From positions 1 to 64,000 of the forward strand of contig JAIQGI010000017.1 of NCBI GenBank assembly GCA_020072565.1: a stretch of DNA of 64,000 nucleotides, given 5' to 3'. Positions 30,720-39,567 of the stretch are shown one piece after another. A model generated the notes under the pieces. That model made no database searches. It worked only from the letters and a program-made list of their open reading frames with translations, and was not told the DNA's origin. Numbering within the stretch: position 1 is the stretch's first letter; every line of letters starts with the position of its first letter. The DNA is from Terriglobia bacterium (GTDB lineage Bacteria > Acidobacteriota > UBA6911). Position numbers and translations under genes: made by a program.

Positions 30720-33700
30720 TTAGTCAGTCTGCGGCCCCGGCACCTGAGAAACCGCTTTGAACAAATGGGGCTCGATGGCCGGGGCGAGCAGCTGCAACAC
30801 TGCGAGCGGCAGAGAACTTGTAAACTTGTAGCTGTCGGCGGCCTTGCCATCGACGAAGGCGGTGATCACGCCGAAATACCGGTCCCCGACATAGAATACG
30901 AAAGTAGCCGTCCGGTTCACCGCGCGCGATGACAGCTTGACGCCTCCGCGGCCGACCACAACGAAACGATTGTCCCCCGATCCGGTTTTACCGCCCAAGG
31001 CGATGCGCTTGCCGTCCGGACCGACGAAAGCACCTGCAACGCGGATGGCAGTCCCCTTGTCGACGACTTCCGACAGAACCTGGCGTAAGAGGCGAGCCGC
31101 CGGTTCAGCCATAACCCGCTCGCTTTTCTCGGGAGCGCCTGTAAACACGGTCTCGTACGGGCCTCGCGCACCGAACTTCAGGTCTTCGAAGCGCAGTGTC
31201 GGGCGGAGCAAGCCGTCGTTGACGATGATTCCCATCAGCTCGGCAAGAGCCGCCGGGCGGTCCGAGGAACTGCCGATCGCCGTTGCATAGGACGGAACCA
31301 GATGATCGAAAGGAAATCCCAGGCGCCGCCAGTAAGGTGTCATGCGCTCGAATGCATCTTCTTCGAATCGGATCCGCAACTGCAGGTCCTGCGCCCCGCG
31401 GCTCCGAGTCTGAAACAGCCATGCCGAAGAGATCTTCCGCGCCACGGTGCTGCGGTCGAGCAGATCACGCCAGGAAGCCGCAGGATCACGCACGAGCTCT
31501 CCGGCGATCCAGACTTCGAGGGGGTGCTTCCCCAACAGGTAGCCGTAATCCGCAATGGTTAAGCGGGAGCTGCCGTAGGCGCGGACCAGGCGGCCGACCT
31601 GTTCGGGTGACTCCGCCACTTTTCGGGCGCGAAGCCAGCGATCCAGCTGCCCCTCGGGATCCTGGATGCGAGCCTCGGGATACCAGGCGAAAAACAGCAT
31701 GGCCAGATGCCGGTCGCTGGCCGCGCGCGAGCCCAGCAAGGTTGGAATGGCCGCATCCGGCTTTAGGCCGTGGTAGGTCTCATAGAATCCCGCGAGCCTT
31801 GCGCGCGCATCGTCGTCCGCGATTTGCTGCAGCAGATGGTGCCGGACCGGATCGTTGAGGTTGTTCAGGACCTGATCCGTGTTGTAAGGCAAGCGTGCCT
31901 CGTGAAAGCGTACGATGTCGCGCATCAGCCGGATGAACACGAGATTGGTGGAGTGCTGCGTTGCCTCACGAATGGTCAGCGTGCGCTCATTGTCGTCCGG
32001 ATCAAAGTTCTCGAAATTGTGAGCTCCGCCTCCGGTGAAAAAGGTCTCGAACGGGCTGGCGGAATAAGTTCGATTCATCGCCATTTCAAGAAACTTTTCA
32101 ATGCTCAATCCCGGCCCGCGGCTCAGGGTTTCCGTAGCCCAGTGCGTGATTGGATCGCGCGCCTGCCGGGCCCGTTGCTCCAGAGTCTTGGCGTCGAGGG
32201 GGACGAGTTCGCTGTGCAGCGCCATCATAAGCTCGAGGTAGTGCGCGAGGACGCGCAGTTTGGCCGTGCTTCCCAGCTGCAGTTTCACGCCCTCATTGAT
32301 GTCGAAGGGAGCGTCCAGGTTATCCGCCTGGGCGCGCAGTACATTTCCCTGCGGCAGACTTTCGAACAGCAGAAAGCTGTAGGTTACCTTGTCGAGATCA
32401 TCTCCCTGAGACAGCAGCCTTTTCCCGTACAGGCCATGAGAACCGAGGAAGTTCGAATCTCTGAGCTGCTCGAAAACCTTCAGCACCTCATTCTGCACGG
32501 AGTCGTCAAGCGTGGTGTCCACATCCAAATGAAGCTGATCCAGATCGTAGAGGCTCGGCACGCCAAGCACGTTCGACAGGTGGATGCGAATGCTGCTGGC
32601 AGCTTTCCGTTGTGGGGAAAAATCGTCGACTGCAGTCCTGGCGCGGGGCGAATAGTTGATCGTAACATTTTTAAGGTTTTCAGCCAGCTCGTGGCTGATA
32701 AGCCCGTCCTTCTCCATCAGCTTGCCGTAATAACGCACGCGCGCTTCCAGCTCATCGCGGTGCTGGACCAGAAAGTAGGCGGGCGCGCGCACCGATGCCA
32801 GCAGCGTAATCAAATACTTGAATGCCCTGGCCTGAGCGACGGGAGAGTCGGGGCTCTCCAGTTCGCGGCAGACATCGCCGAGTTCGAGGCCGAACCACGC
32901 ATAGAGGCCGTCGCCCAGGCCGTGGACCTCTCCGTATCCCTGGACGGCAGCCAGCGGCATGGAGTTCAGGTAGTCGACCACGATCTGCTGCCGGGCGTTC
33001 CTGGTGTCACGGCCTTCCCGGTAAACTTTGAGGCTGGCGGATAAGATCTGCTTGAGTTTTTCGATTCCCGAGTCGGTCCGACCGGATGGCGAGTGGCGGA
33101 ACTTCTCCATCTGGGTTGCCAGCGTGCTGCCCCCTTCCAGCCGCACGGGCAGCCGCAGTTTCCTCCCCACATAAGTAGCCGCGGCCTTGCCCAGGCGCGG
33201 CCAGTCAATCACGGGATTGTTCTCAACGTCGCGCGGTTTCTCGCTCAGCTCGCGGTTCTCCATAAAGAGAATCGAGGCTACCAGGACTGGCGGAATGTTT
33301 TCGTAGTCAAGGAAGGACCGGTCTCCGGCGATTGCGCTATACAGAAGAGCGCCGTCGGCGCTTTTGATGGTAAGCCCGACATCAGCAGGTTCCCGGTAAG
33401 GGGGAGTGATCCCCCAGGCAGCAATCCGCGCCAGTTCCTTTGAAAAGTTCGACTGCTCGTGGATGACAAACCCCTCGCTCTGCAATCGGCGTTCGAACTT
33501 CGGGATGCGCGTATAGCCACGGCGCACGTCGAAGGGCCCATCTTTAGGAAAAACAATCCGTTGGGCGGGCCCGGGCTTCACTTCGTAGACCAGCTTGCTC
33601 GAGTAGGAGCTGAGAATCCGGGCTTGCAAGGTCGAAGTGTTGACCTCATGAACCACCGCCCCGGTAGTCACCAGCAGGACCACCATCCACAGCCAGAATC

Positions 33701-33878
33701 GGAATGATCCTCTGGGGTGATAGACGTGAACCCGGACCGCTTCCAGCGATTCGGCGTGCCCGTGACCCGCCCAATTGGGCACCCAATGGCCGAGCCAGCG
33801 GCGCTTCCTGGGTTTGTCTTTGGATCGTCGACTTCGTGCGGCTGACAAGTGGGTAAAGCCATTAAGGTATGTGGACAT
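30720..33878 (-). CDS. Atypical class A penicillin-binding protein (transglycosylase-transpeptidase)
   Basis: 1052 aa. A cytoplasmic basic N-terminus, one membrane anchor (61-77), then a GT51-like domain: FMENREL (205-211) at the position of the catalytic EDRxF motif and GGSTLATQMEKF (249-260) for the second motif. The transpeptidase domain has STAK (537-540, nucleophile Ser), STN (QHSTNLVF) and KTG (GGKTGSGDN). Both activities of peptidoglycan synthesis are therefore likely. The change from EDR to ENR and the loss of the following Phe/His residues make the glycosyltransferase site divergent. It is long for the family (700-850 aa), with about 200 extra residues between STN and KTG. No partner gene is adjacent. 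Confidence 0.83.
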   Translation of the reverse strand: MSTYLNGFTHLSAARSRRSKDKPRKRRWLGHWVPNWAGHGHAESLEAVRVHVYHPRGSFRFWLWMVVLLVTTGAVVHEVNTSTLQARILSSYSSKLVYEVKPGPAQRIVFPKDGPFDVRRGYTRIPKFERRLQSEGFVIHEQSNFSKELARIAAWGITPPYREPADVGLTIKSADGALLYSAIAGDRSFLDYENIPPVLVASILFMENRELSEKPRDVENNPVIDWPRLGKAAATYVGRKLRLPVRLEGGSTLATQMEKFRHSPSGRTDSGIEKLKQILSASLKVYREGRDTRNARQQIVVDYLNSMPLAAVQGYGEVHGLGDGLYAWFGLELGDVCRELESPDSPVAQARAFKYLITLLASVRAPAYFLVQHRDELEARVRYYGKLMEKDGLISHELAENLKNVTINYSPRARTAVDDFSPQRKAASSIRIHLSNVLGVPSLYDLDQLHLDVDTTLDDSVQNEVLKVFEQLRDSNFLGSHGLYGKRLLSQGDDLDKVTYSFLLFESLPQGNVLRAQADNLDAPFDINEGVKLQLGSTAKLRVLAHYLELMMALHSELVPLDAKTLEQRARQARDPITHWATETLSRGPGLSIEKFLEMAMNRTYSASPFETFFTGGGAHNFENFDPDDNERTLTIREATQHSTNLVFIRLMRDIVRFHEARLPYNTDQVLNNLNDPVRHHLLQQIADDDARARLAGFYETYHGLKPDAAIPTLLGSRAASDRHLAMLFFAWYPEARIQDPEGQLDRWLRARKVAESPEQVGRLVRAYGSSRLTIADYGYLLGKHPLEVWIAGELVRDPAASWRDLLDRSTVARKISSAWLFQTRSRGAQDLQLRIRFEEDAFERMTPYWRRLGFPFDHLVPSYATAIGSSSDRPAALAELMGIIVNDGLLRPTLRFEDLKFGARGPYETVFTGAPEKSERVMAEPAARLLRQVLSEVVDKGTAIRVAGAFVGPDGKRIALGGKTGSGDNRFVVVGRGGVKLSSRAVNRTATFVFYVGDRYFGVITAFVDGKAADSYKFTSSLPLAVLQLLAPAIEPHLFKAVSQVPGPQTD

Positions 33879-33886
33879 AAGCGTTT

Positions 33887-34027
33887 ATGGGGCAGGACCG
33901 AGGTGAATCCGGTCCCCCCGGACCGAATCAGCTGATCTTGTGTTTTCCTTTTTTCGTCCTGGTTGCGTGCGTCGTGGGCATCATCATCTTCGAGGCCACG
34001 CTGCTGCCGTTTTCAATCATGTATTAA
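33887..34027 (+). CDS. Possible small single-pass membrane protein
   Basis: A 46-codon frame from ATG 33887 to TAA 34025-34027. A polar Gly/Pro-rich start is followed by an uninterrupted hydrophobic stretch (residues 16-35, LILCFPFFVLVACVVGIIIF) and a short tail. It fills the gap between the divergent PBP gene and the convergent small secreted protein, sharing its last four bases with the latter's stop. No strong ribosome-binding site is visible, so it may be chance; the clean transmembrane profile is the only argument in favour. Confidence 0.35.
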   Translation: MGQDRGESGPPGPNQLILCFPFFVLVACVVGIIIFEATLLPFSIMY

Positions 34028-34287
34028 ACCCGGATCCTGTCGCAGGTCTTGAGCTCTGCGGGCCTGGTGGTCTTGTTGTCCATACCAAACGTCATCTCTT
34101 TGCCGTTGCTTGTCTTGATCGCCAGGCTGGTGCCGGCAGCAGAGACAATCACGTCCGTGATCCTATGCAGCAGGGGACCAGGTGCCTTCTGCTTCGAGGG
34201 GGCGGCAGCAGGGGACTCTTGTGCAGCAAATGCGCCAAGGCTCGACATGCAAAGCGAAAGCAGAGCCGACAACAGGAAACACTTCAT
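34024..34287 (-). CDS. Small secreted protein of unknown function
   Basis: 87 aa. A signal peptide (MKCFLLSALLSLCMSSLGAF) with a plausible cleavage site at AFA-AQ, a Pro/Ala/Lys linker, then about 50 residues (HRITDVIVSAAGTSLAIKTS, GKEMTFGMDNKTT, DRIRV) patterned like a small beta-barrel of the DUF5666/OB type. AAAGGAGC precedes the ATG. Not recognised further. The periplasm is its likely site. Confidence 0.65.
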   Translation of the reverse strand: MKCFLLSALLSLCMSSLGAFAAQESPAAAPSKQKAPGPLLHRITDVIVSAAGTSLAIKTSNGKEMTFGMDNKTTRPAELKTCDRIRV

Positions 34288-34442
34288 TTTTCCTGCTCCT
34301 TTCCCCCTTCAGCACCTGGGAAGGCCCGAGCCGTCCAGCTTTCCTCGCCGGGTGCCAATACTAATTATGCAACCGTCCCGCGCGTAAAGCAAAAATGCCC
34401 AGTTATCCGAAGCCTGAGGAAAAAACACGGCAGCCTGTTCTA

Positions 34443-34520
34443 AAAATCCTATTGAAAAGCAAAAGCAGCCACGAATGGCACCGGTTTCACATTCGTGAAA
34501 TTCGTGCCACTCGTGGCTGC
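34443..34520. repeat. 20-bp repeat copy 2 joined to a 56-bp palindrome
   Basis: 34443-34462 equals 30598-30617. The palindrome at 34465-34520 has outer arms GCAGCCACGAATGGCAC and GTGCCACTCGTGGCTGC (one mismatch in 17) and an inner hairpin TTTCAC-ATTC-GTGAAA. Related phrases (CCAGCCACGAATGGC, CATTCGTGAAATTGTGGC) occur at 22155-22372. Confidence 0.75.
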
Positions 34521-34637
34521 CTTGAACAGCCTTCATTTAGCTGCCCGACAGTTCCGGGCGACGAGCATTCCCGCCAGGATACTTCTATTCAATGGCGGCC
34601 CTTTGGGCCTCACCAACTGAATGTATAAACTCCAGGG

Positions 34638-34657
34638 AGTGGCGGCTCGCCGCCACT
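34638..34657 (-). terminator. Hairpin downstream of the zinc-ribbon gene
   Basis: AGTGGCGGC-TC-GCCGCCACT: a perfect 9-bp stem beginning 17 nt after the zinc-ribbon gene stop on the minus strand. It lacks a clear T-run, so intrinsic termination is only possible. Confidence 0.35.
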
Positions 34658-34673
34658 GCGCAATGGAATTCGA

Positions 34674-34838
34674 TCAGCTCTTTTTGGATGTCACGACAAA
34701 GAACGGCTGGATTTCCTGCTCGACCTTTTTGCTGCCGCACTCCGGGCACTTTGCTTTCTTTTTTTCATACTCGGACAATGCCAGTATGGCCGTGAACTTT
34801 TTGTCGCATTTTTTGCAGATGTAGTCATAGATCGGCAT
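34674..34838 (-). CDS. FmdB-family zinc ribbon protein
   Basis: 54 aa, below usual gene-calling limits. MPIYDYICKKCDKKF is the canonical FmdB start (MPIYEYxCxxC), followed by C31-P-E-C34 in AKCPECGSKKVEQE. Two CxxC pairs (C8/C11, C31/C34) bind one zinc. GGAGGTCAT directly precedes the ATG. The family was first described as a putative regulatory protein and its function is unsettled. It lies 66 bp downstream of the YhaN-like ATPase gene and may be co-transcribed with it. Confidence 0.9.
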   Translation of the reverse strand: MPIYDYICKKCDKKFTAILALSEYEKKKAKCPECGSKKVEQEIQPFFVVTSKKS

Positions 34839-34904
34839 ATGACCTCCGTAATCGGCTTGAGTCCATTATCGGTCGAGCGCCCTTCCCAGACAACACTCTT
34901 GATT

Positions 34905-37730
34905 CTAAATTGTTATCAGGGAGGCGCCGTGGAGGAGCGCCTGGGCGCGAACATCTTCGCGGCAGGTGAAGAGGATCAACTGGCGCCGGCCGGCTTCCTG
35001 CTCGAGGATGGAGAACGCGGCGCACATCCTCTCGTGATCATAGGCGACAAAGGGCTCGTCAAGCAGGCAGGGACACGGCTCGTGCCTGTTTCCCAGCAGT
35101 TCCAGCACGCCGAAGCGCACGGCGAGATAGAGTTGATCCTGCGTACCCCGGCTCAGGCTTTCCGCAGGGCGCAATTCCGCGGTTCCCTTCTCGCGTGCCT
35201 GGATCCTGAAGTCAGGGTCGATTTTCACCTCTTCGTAGCGATCGGGGCAGATCTGAAGAAACCGCTCCTCCACCGCGCGGTTCAACTGCGGAGCGCACAC
35301 CTCCTGCTGCAAACGCGCGAGGCTACGGATACCTTCCAGAGCCAGGGTGAGCGCCGTGCGGTTCAGGGTGAGGCTCTGGACGATCCGCTCAGCTCCGGCG
35401 AGGTCTTCCTCGATTTCCGCCGGGGAGCGGTAGTTGTGGAAAGCTTGCCGGACCCTTTCAACAAGGCGAGCATGTTCTTCCCTCTTGGCCCCCAGAATCG
35501 CTGCATTGCGCTTCTCTTCCTGTTCCGCCTCCTCCACTGTCGGGAGATAGGGGAGGTACGGCGGTTTCCGGGTAGATCCGTTTGCCAGGGGACCTTCTCC
35601 ATCGCCGCCCCGCAGCCCCTGCAATTCATCGAGGCGCGCCTTCCACTGGTCGAAAGTGAAAGTGCCTCGCAGGCGGTCGAATTCGCGGGCGCGGGACGCC
35701 TCCCTGGCGCGCAGTTCCAGCAACCGACGGCAGTTTTGGCAGGCCTGCCGGAACGCGTCTGGAGAATCGACACCGCCTTCCGTGAGGATGTTCTGGATGC
35801 CGGCACTGATCCTGGCGGCGCGGGCTGCCACACTCTCCTCGTCAACGCGGAGGGCGTCCATTGCGAGGGCCAGACGCCGCTGAGCAGCCTGGATTTCGGC
35901 ATAACGTCGCATATTGGCCCTCAAGGCGTCGACCGGGATTTTGAGGTTCCCAGGGGCGCAGCTCAACCCGGCTTTTGTCAGACATTCCTTGAGGTGGATG
36001 TACACTGCTTCCGCCTCAGCCTGGATCCGGTTGCGCTGCTGCTCGGCATCGCTGACGCTGTGTGCCAGATCGCCCAGCCGTTGGCGGTCCAGAATTGCCT
36101 GCCGGGCGGCGGCGAGGAAGTCCTCGACTTTCTCAAATCCGGAGTCAGTCACTGCCCGGCGCATCTCGCTCTGAGCCGCATCTGCCTGCTCGCGCAGCCG
36201 GTTCAGGCCGGCATCCAGGGCCTCGAACGCCTGCCTTGCCTGCTGTGCCGCGCCCCTCGACTTTGAGGCCATCATCAGCAGTGTCACGCCGAGCACACCC
36301 AGCCCTGCGGCAAGAGCAAGTCCGGATGAGGATGGCAGGATTCCGGCGAAACCTGCGGCAGCTGCCGCCAGAAGGCCGGTGAGCGCGATTCCTGCGAGCA
36401 AGCCCTGGCGCCTGGCTCTGCCTTTGATGCGGACATGCTCTGCCTTCCCCTGTGCGACTCTCTCCACCAGGACCGCGCTCTGCTGAGAGGCGGCGCGCTC
36501 TTCGTCCGCGGCCTGGAGTGCTTTGCGCTCCCAATCGATCCCTGCATCCCGCAGCGCCGGGCTCAGCGTCTCGAGCCTGTGGTGGATGGCGGCCGTTTCG
36601 TCGAGCAGCCGGTTCGTGGTGCGCTGCATTTCATCTCTCTGCCTCGACAGGCTCAGATAGTTGACGAACCACTCTGTGATCTTTTCCGGCTCGATGCTCT
36701 GGTGCAAGGCGGCATAGGAAGCCAGATTTCGAAGCACTGCTTCACCCTGCTCGTGCCGGGCCCCGGCTTCCTGTTTCTGTTGGCGCAGCTCTTCCAGGCG
36801 CCGTTCCTCATTGTCCCGGTCGGCTGCCAGCCGGTTCAGTTCGTCGAGGCGGTGCACGGGGAAGTCAGGATTGGCGCCCAGGGATTGGATCTCCGCGCCC
36901 AGGTTGCGGATTTCATCATCGATCTCCTCGAGCGTGCGCACGCGCAGGCGCGCTTCCCGCCAGCGGGCATCGATTACGCCTCGCCTGGCCGCGTGCAGGT
37001 TCTGCTCCAGGCGCTCGATCTCGCTCCCCAGTTCCGTCCTTTCACGGATCCAGGCCTGGCACTGCCGGCGCAGAGCTTCCAGTTCGTCGCGTTCTTCCTT
37101 CAACTCCTGGAGGCGGTCCAGTGCTTGCTTGTACGGCCGCGTGGGAGCGCGCTCCGATCCGACCGCCTCCAGCGCCTCCTCCAGCTTGACGAGGCTCAGG
37201 CGCACGGAGAGTTTCTCATCGCCGGATTGGGCAAGATTGGCAATGCGGTCTCGCAGTGGTTCGCGGTGCTTGAGTTCCGCGGTCTCGCTCTCCCGGACGA
37301 CCGCAACCGACTCGAACAACTCCTTGGCCAATCCGAGATGGGAAGCAGCGAAGATCACTTCGCCGTTTCTCTGAATTTCATATTGGCGCGAGATATCTTC
37401 GCCGCTGGTGGTGAGGACTTCAAACCGGCTCTCATCCCGGCCAAAGGTACGGTGGATTTCCAACTCGCGGCCGTTCGCCAGGGAGCACCAGAGGGTGCCG
37501 CCATAATCAGACGCCCGCCACGGCCGGTACTGCTCCACCCAGGCATCGAGACGGCGCTGCGCTTTCACATCGGCGCGCAGTTGTCCGTAAAGCAGAGCCA
37601 TCAGAAAGCGTTGGAGTGTGGATTTTCCAGCCTCATTGGCGGCGTACACTACGTTCAGACCGCCGGCAAAAGAAAACGTCAGGTGGGCCAGCCTGCCGAA
37701 ACCCTGGATATTGCAGCGGAGCAGGTTCAC
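34905..37730 (-). CDS. YhaN/SbcC-like AAA ATPase with coiled coils and central membrane hairpin
   Basis: 941 aa. N-terminal ATPase half with Walker A ANEAGKST (31-38), long coiled-coil arms (LKEERDELEALRRQCQAWIR, RLEELRQQKQEAGARHEQGE), a central pair of hydrophobic segments (GLLAGIALTGLLAAAAAGF and GLALAAGLGVLGVTLLMMA) and a C-terminal half with the ABC-type signature region SLSRGTQDQLYLAVRFG and Walker B CPCLLDEPFVAYD. This is the B. subtilis YhaN architecture, a membrane-linked SMC/Rad50 relative. The GTG start overlaps the nuclease gene's TGA by 4 nt. Together they should bind and process DNA ends. Confidence 0.88.
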   Translation of the reverse strand: MNLLRCNIQGFGRLAHLTFSFAGGLNVVYAANEAGKSTLQRFLMALLYGQLRADVKAQRRLDAWVEQYRPWRASDYGGTLWCSLANGRELEIHRTFGRDESRFEVLTTSGEDISRQYEIQRNGEVIFAASHLGLAKELFESVAVVRESETAELKHREPLRDRIANLAQSGDEKLSVRLSLVKLEEALEAVGSERAPTRPYKQALDRLQELKEERDELEALRRQCQAWIRERTELGSEIERLEQNLHAARRGVIDARWREARLRVRTLEEIDDEIRNLGAEIQSLGANPDFPVHRLDELNRLAADRDNEERRLEELRQQKQEAGARHEQGEAVLRNLASYAALHQSIEPEKITEWFVNYLSLSRQRDEMQRTTNRLLDETAAIHHRLETLSPALRDAGIDWERKALQAADEERAASQQSAVLVERVAQGKAEHVRIKGRARRQGLLAGIALTGLLAAAAAGFAGILPSSSGLALAAGLGVLGVTLLMMASKSRGAAQQARQAFEALDAGLNRLREQADAAQSEMRRAVTDSGFEKVEDFLAAARQAILDRQRLGDLAHSVSDAEQQRNRIQAEAEAVYIHLKECLTKAGLSCAPGNLKIPVDALRANMRRYAEIQAAQRRLALAMDALRVDEESVAARAARISAGIQNILTEGGVDSPDAFRQACQNCRRLLELRAREASRAREFDRLRGTFTFDQWKARLDELQGLRGGDGEGPLANGSTRKPPYLPYLPTVEEAEQEEKRNAAILGAKREEHARLVERVRQAFHNYRSPAEIEEDLAGAERIVQSLTLNRTALTLALEGIRSLARLQQEVCAPQLNRAVEERFLQICPDRYEEVKIDPDFRIQAREKGTAELRPAESLSRGTQDQLYLAVRFGVLELLGNRHEPCPCLLDEPFVAYDHERMCAAFSILEQEAGRRQLILFTCREDVRAQALLHGASLITI

Positions 37731-38875
37731 CGGATGCGCACCTCCCGCCCCAGCAGTGCCTGTACGCCATAGAGCCGGGCGCGTTCCAGCACGGAACGTT
37801 CCACGACCGGCGCAACGCCGATCTGCTGGTTCATGGAACGGACAAAGTATCCACAGAGTGTCCGTTCCTTGGCTAGAGCATCAAAGTCGAGGGCGGGCGA
37901 GGTCCGATCCTCCCATACTATGTGCAGTGCCTCTCCGGCCAGCCTCTCTTCGATCTCGGCTGTCGACAGATCGAGCTTGGGGTCGACCGAGCCCTCCAGG
38001 CGCACGCGCAGGATGGTTTTGGCATCGAATGCGGAGCCGCGGAGCCCGAGAAGAGCGTCGACGATTTGCTCCCGGGTAGCATACCCATCGCAGTCCAAAG
38101 TGATGGTGGCGAACGGGTACTGATTCGTAGGACAAGACTTCACTGAAAGTGCACCGCCGTCGCCGATCTCTCCCAGCAAGTACCCACAACTCCCTTCCTC
38201 GTCCCAGGCCCGCCCTTCAGGAATGCCGCAATACCAGACCTGGGTCGCATCGAGTGGGTTCGCTACCGGCCGTTGCTGGTGGTAGTGCCCAAGGGCGCAG
38301 TAGATCACGTTCTTGCCTGCGATCTCGTCGATGGTAAACGGGCCGTGAGCCGTCTTCCCTGCCGGGACACCGCCGACATCGGAGCCGTGGGCAAGTACCA
38401 GATTCCAGGCGTCTCCGGGCAGGACCGGAAGCTTCAGAAAGGGATGTTCCTGAAGCTGGGTGCGGTTGAAACCGAAGCCTGTAACCCGGACTCCCTTTCC
38501 CGGCAGTTCGACGGAACGGAACTCTTCTTCCTGGAAAATGTGAACGTTCCTGGGCCAGGCCTCCTCGCAGTAGGGCGAATCCCGCAGACAGGGATCGTGG
38601 TTGCCGGGCGCGATGAAGACCGGGATCGGGCCCAGGCTTTCGAACTGCTGTTTCAGAAACTCGATCGTGTCGGGCGTGACACGGTCGTGCTCGAACAGAT
38701 CGCCGGCAATCAGCACCAGGTCGACGGCTTCGCGGCGGGCATCCTCCAGGATGTGGCGAAAGGTTCCCCGGATCGCTTCCCGTTTGCGATCCCCAAGGCG
38801 GGAGGGAAAGCCGGCACTTGAGAAGCTGGTGTCGAGATGTATGTCGGAGGTATGAATGAAGCGGATGGGTGTCAT
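37727..38875 (-). CDS. YhaO/SbcD-like metallophosphoesterase nuclease
   Basis: 382 aa from MTPIRFIHTSDIHLDTSF. Calcineurin-type motifs in order: HTSDIHLD (D-x-H), LVLIAGDLFEHDRV (GDLF), FIAPGNHDP (GNHD), VLAHGSDV and ALGHYHQQ (GHxH). This matches Mre11/SbcD-type DNA exonucleases; the C-terminal portion is the YhaO type and lacks a longer capping domain. An alternative GTG start 33 nt upstream overlaps the previous gene. It is coupled to the YhaN-like ATPase downstream. All metal ligands are present. Confidence 0.88.
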   Translation of the reverse strand: MTPIRFIHTSDIHLDTSFSSAGFPSRLGDRKREAIRGTFRHILEDARREAVDLVLIAGDLFEHDRVTPDTIEFLKQQFESLGPIPVFIAPGNHDPCLRDSPYCEEAWPRNVHIFQEEEFRSVELPGKGVRVTGFGFNRTQLQEHPFLKLPVLPGDAWNLVLAHGSDVGGVPAGKTAHGPFTIDEIAGKNVIYCALGHYHQQRPVANPLDATQVWYCGIPEGRAWDEEGSCGYLLGEIGDGGALSVKSCPTNQYPFATITLDCDGYATREQIVDALLGLRGSAFDAKTILRVRLEGSVDPKLDLSTAEIEERLAGEALHIVWEDRTSPALDFDALAKERTLCGYFVRSMNQQIGVAPVVERSVLERARLYGVQALLGREVRIR

Positions 38876-38888
38876 TCCGGCCGTTACC

Positions 38889-39467
38889 CTACCAGGAAAC
38901 CTCAACACGGCGCCGGGTGTTCTGGCGGGCGTCGTCGATCAACAGGTAGCCGCGCTCCTTGCCGAACAAATAGATATCCCTGGTGAGCTCGACATCCATC
39001 CTGCAATAATCGATCGCCTTCTGCCGCAGAACAGGATCTCCCGAGCGCCACCACGTGACGCACTCTGTGCCGGACCCGGTCTTTCCGTGACCCAACGTTG
39101 CCTGGGCCAGAGAGTCAAGCTTGACACGGAATCCCAGCTTTTTGCTGAGCAGCGCCAGCATATCCTTACTCTTGCGATAAAGCACATCCACCGGCCCATA
39201 GGCGCTCAGAACCCTGAAGTCGAATCCTTCGCCGTTGAAGGTGACGATGGGATCGAACTTCTCCGCCTCCTGTAACAGCTGCCGGGCATCCTCTTCATAC
39301 CATACGCGCGAGCCGCTCTGCTGATCCCAGGTGACAACCAGCGCGATGCGAAACTTGTCGACGGAATTCCAGCCGCCGGGAACCTCATCGCTGAGGTACT
39401 GGGTTTCGACATCGAGCACCAGCGGGCCTGCACCGGTCCCGGAGAAATCAAACGTGAGATTCTTCAT
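38889..39467 (-). CDS. DEDD-type 3'-5' exonuclease (YprB/RNase H-like)
   Basis: 192 aa. Three exonuclease motifs: LVLDVET (Asp-x-Glu), IVTFNGEGFDFRVL (Asn-Gly..Phe-Asp) and YCRMDVELTRDIY (Tyr-x3-Asp). GGWNSVDKFRIALVVTWDQQ is typical of the YprB-like RNase H family. It is the first gene of a three-gene set with YhaO- and YhaN-like proteins (13 bp gap), which implies a combined nuclease system. In B. subtilis the third partner, YhaM, is an unrelated HD/OB-type 3'-5' exonuclease, so this would be a functional substitution. Confidence 0.82.
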   Translation of the reverse strand: MKNLTFDFSGTGAGPLVLDVETQYLSDEVPGGWNSVDKFRIALVVTWDQQSGSRVWYEEDARQLLQEAEKFDPIVTFNGEGFDFRVLSAYGPVDVLYRKSKDMLALLSKKLGFRVKLDSLAQATLGHGKTGSGTECVTWWRSGDPVLRQKAIDYCRMDVELTRDIYLFGKERGYLLIDDARQNTRRRVEVSW

Positions 39468-39567
39468 CGGATCCGTTCTTCAAGCGTTGATAAGTAACCC
39501 CGATTCATTTTGAACCTCGAAATGTGCGAAATACACGAAAAATTTCGCGCATTCCATGACCTTCTGC

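Larger units (their letters stand above)
34288..34673. other. Intergenic region with palindromic repeats
   Basis: No gene. It contains a second copy of the 20-bp AAAATCCTATTGAAAAGCAA repeat, a 56-bp palindrome (34465-34520), GGCCCTTTGGGCC near 34595 and a perfect hairpin at 34638-34657. Confidence 0.5.
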
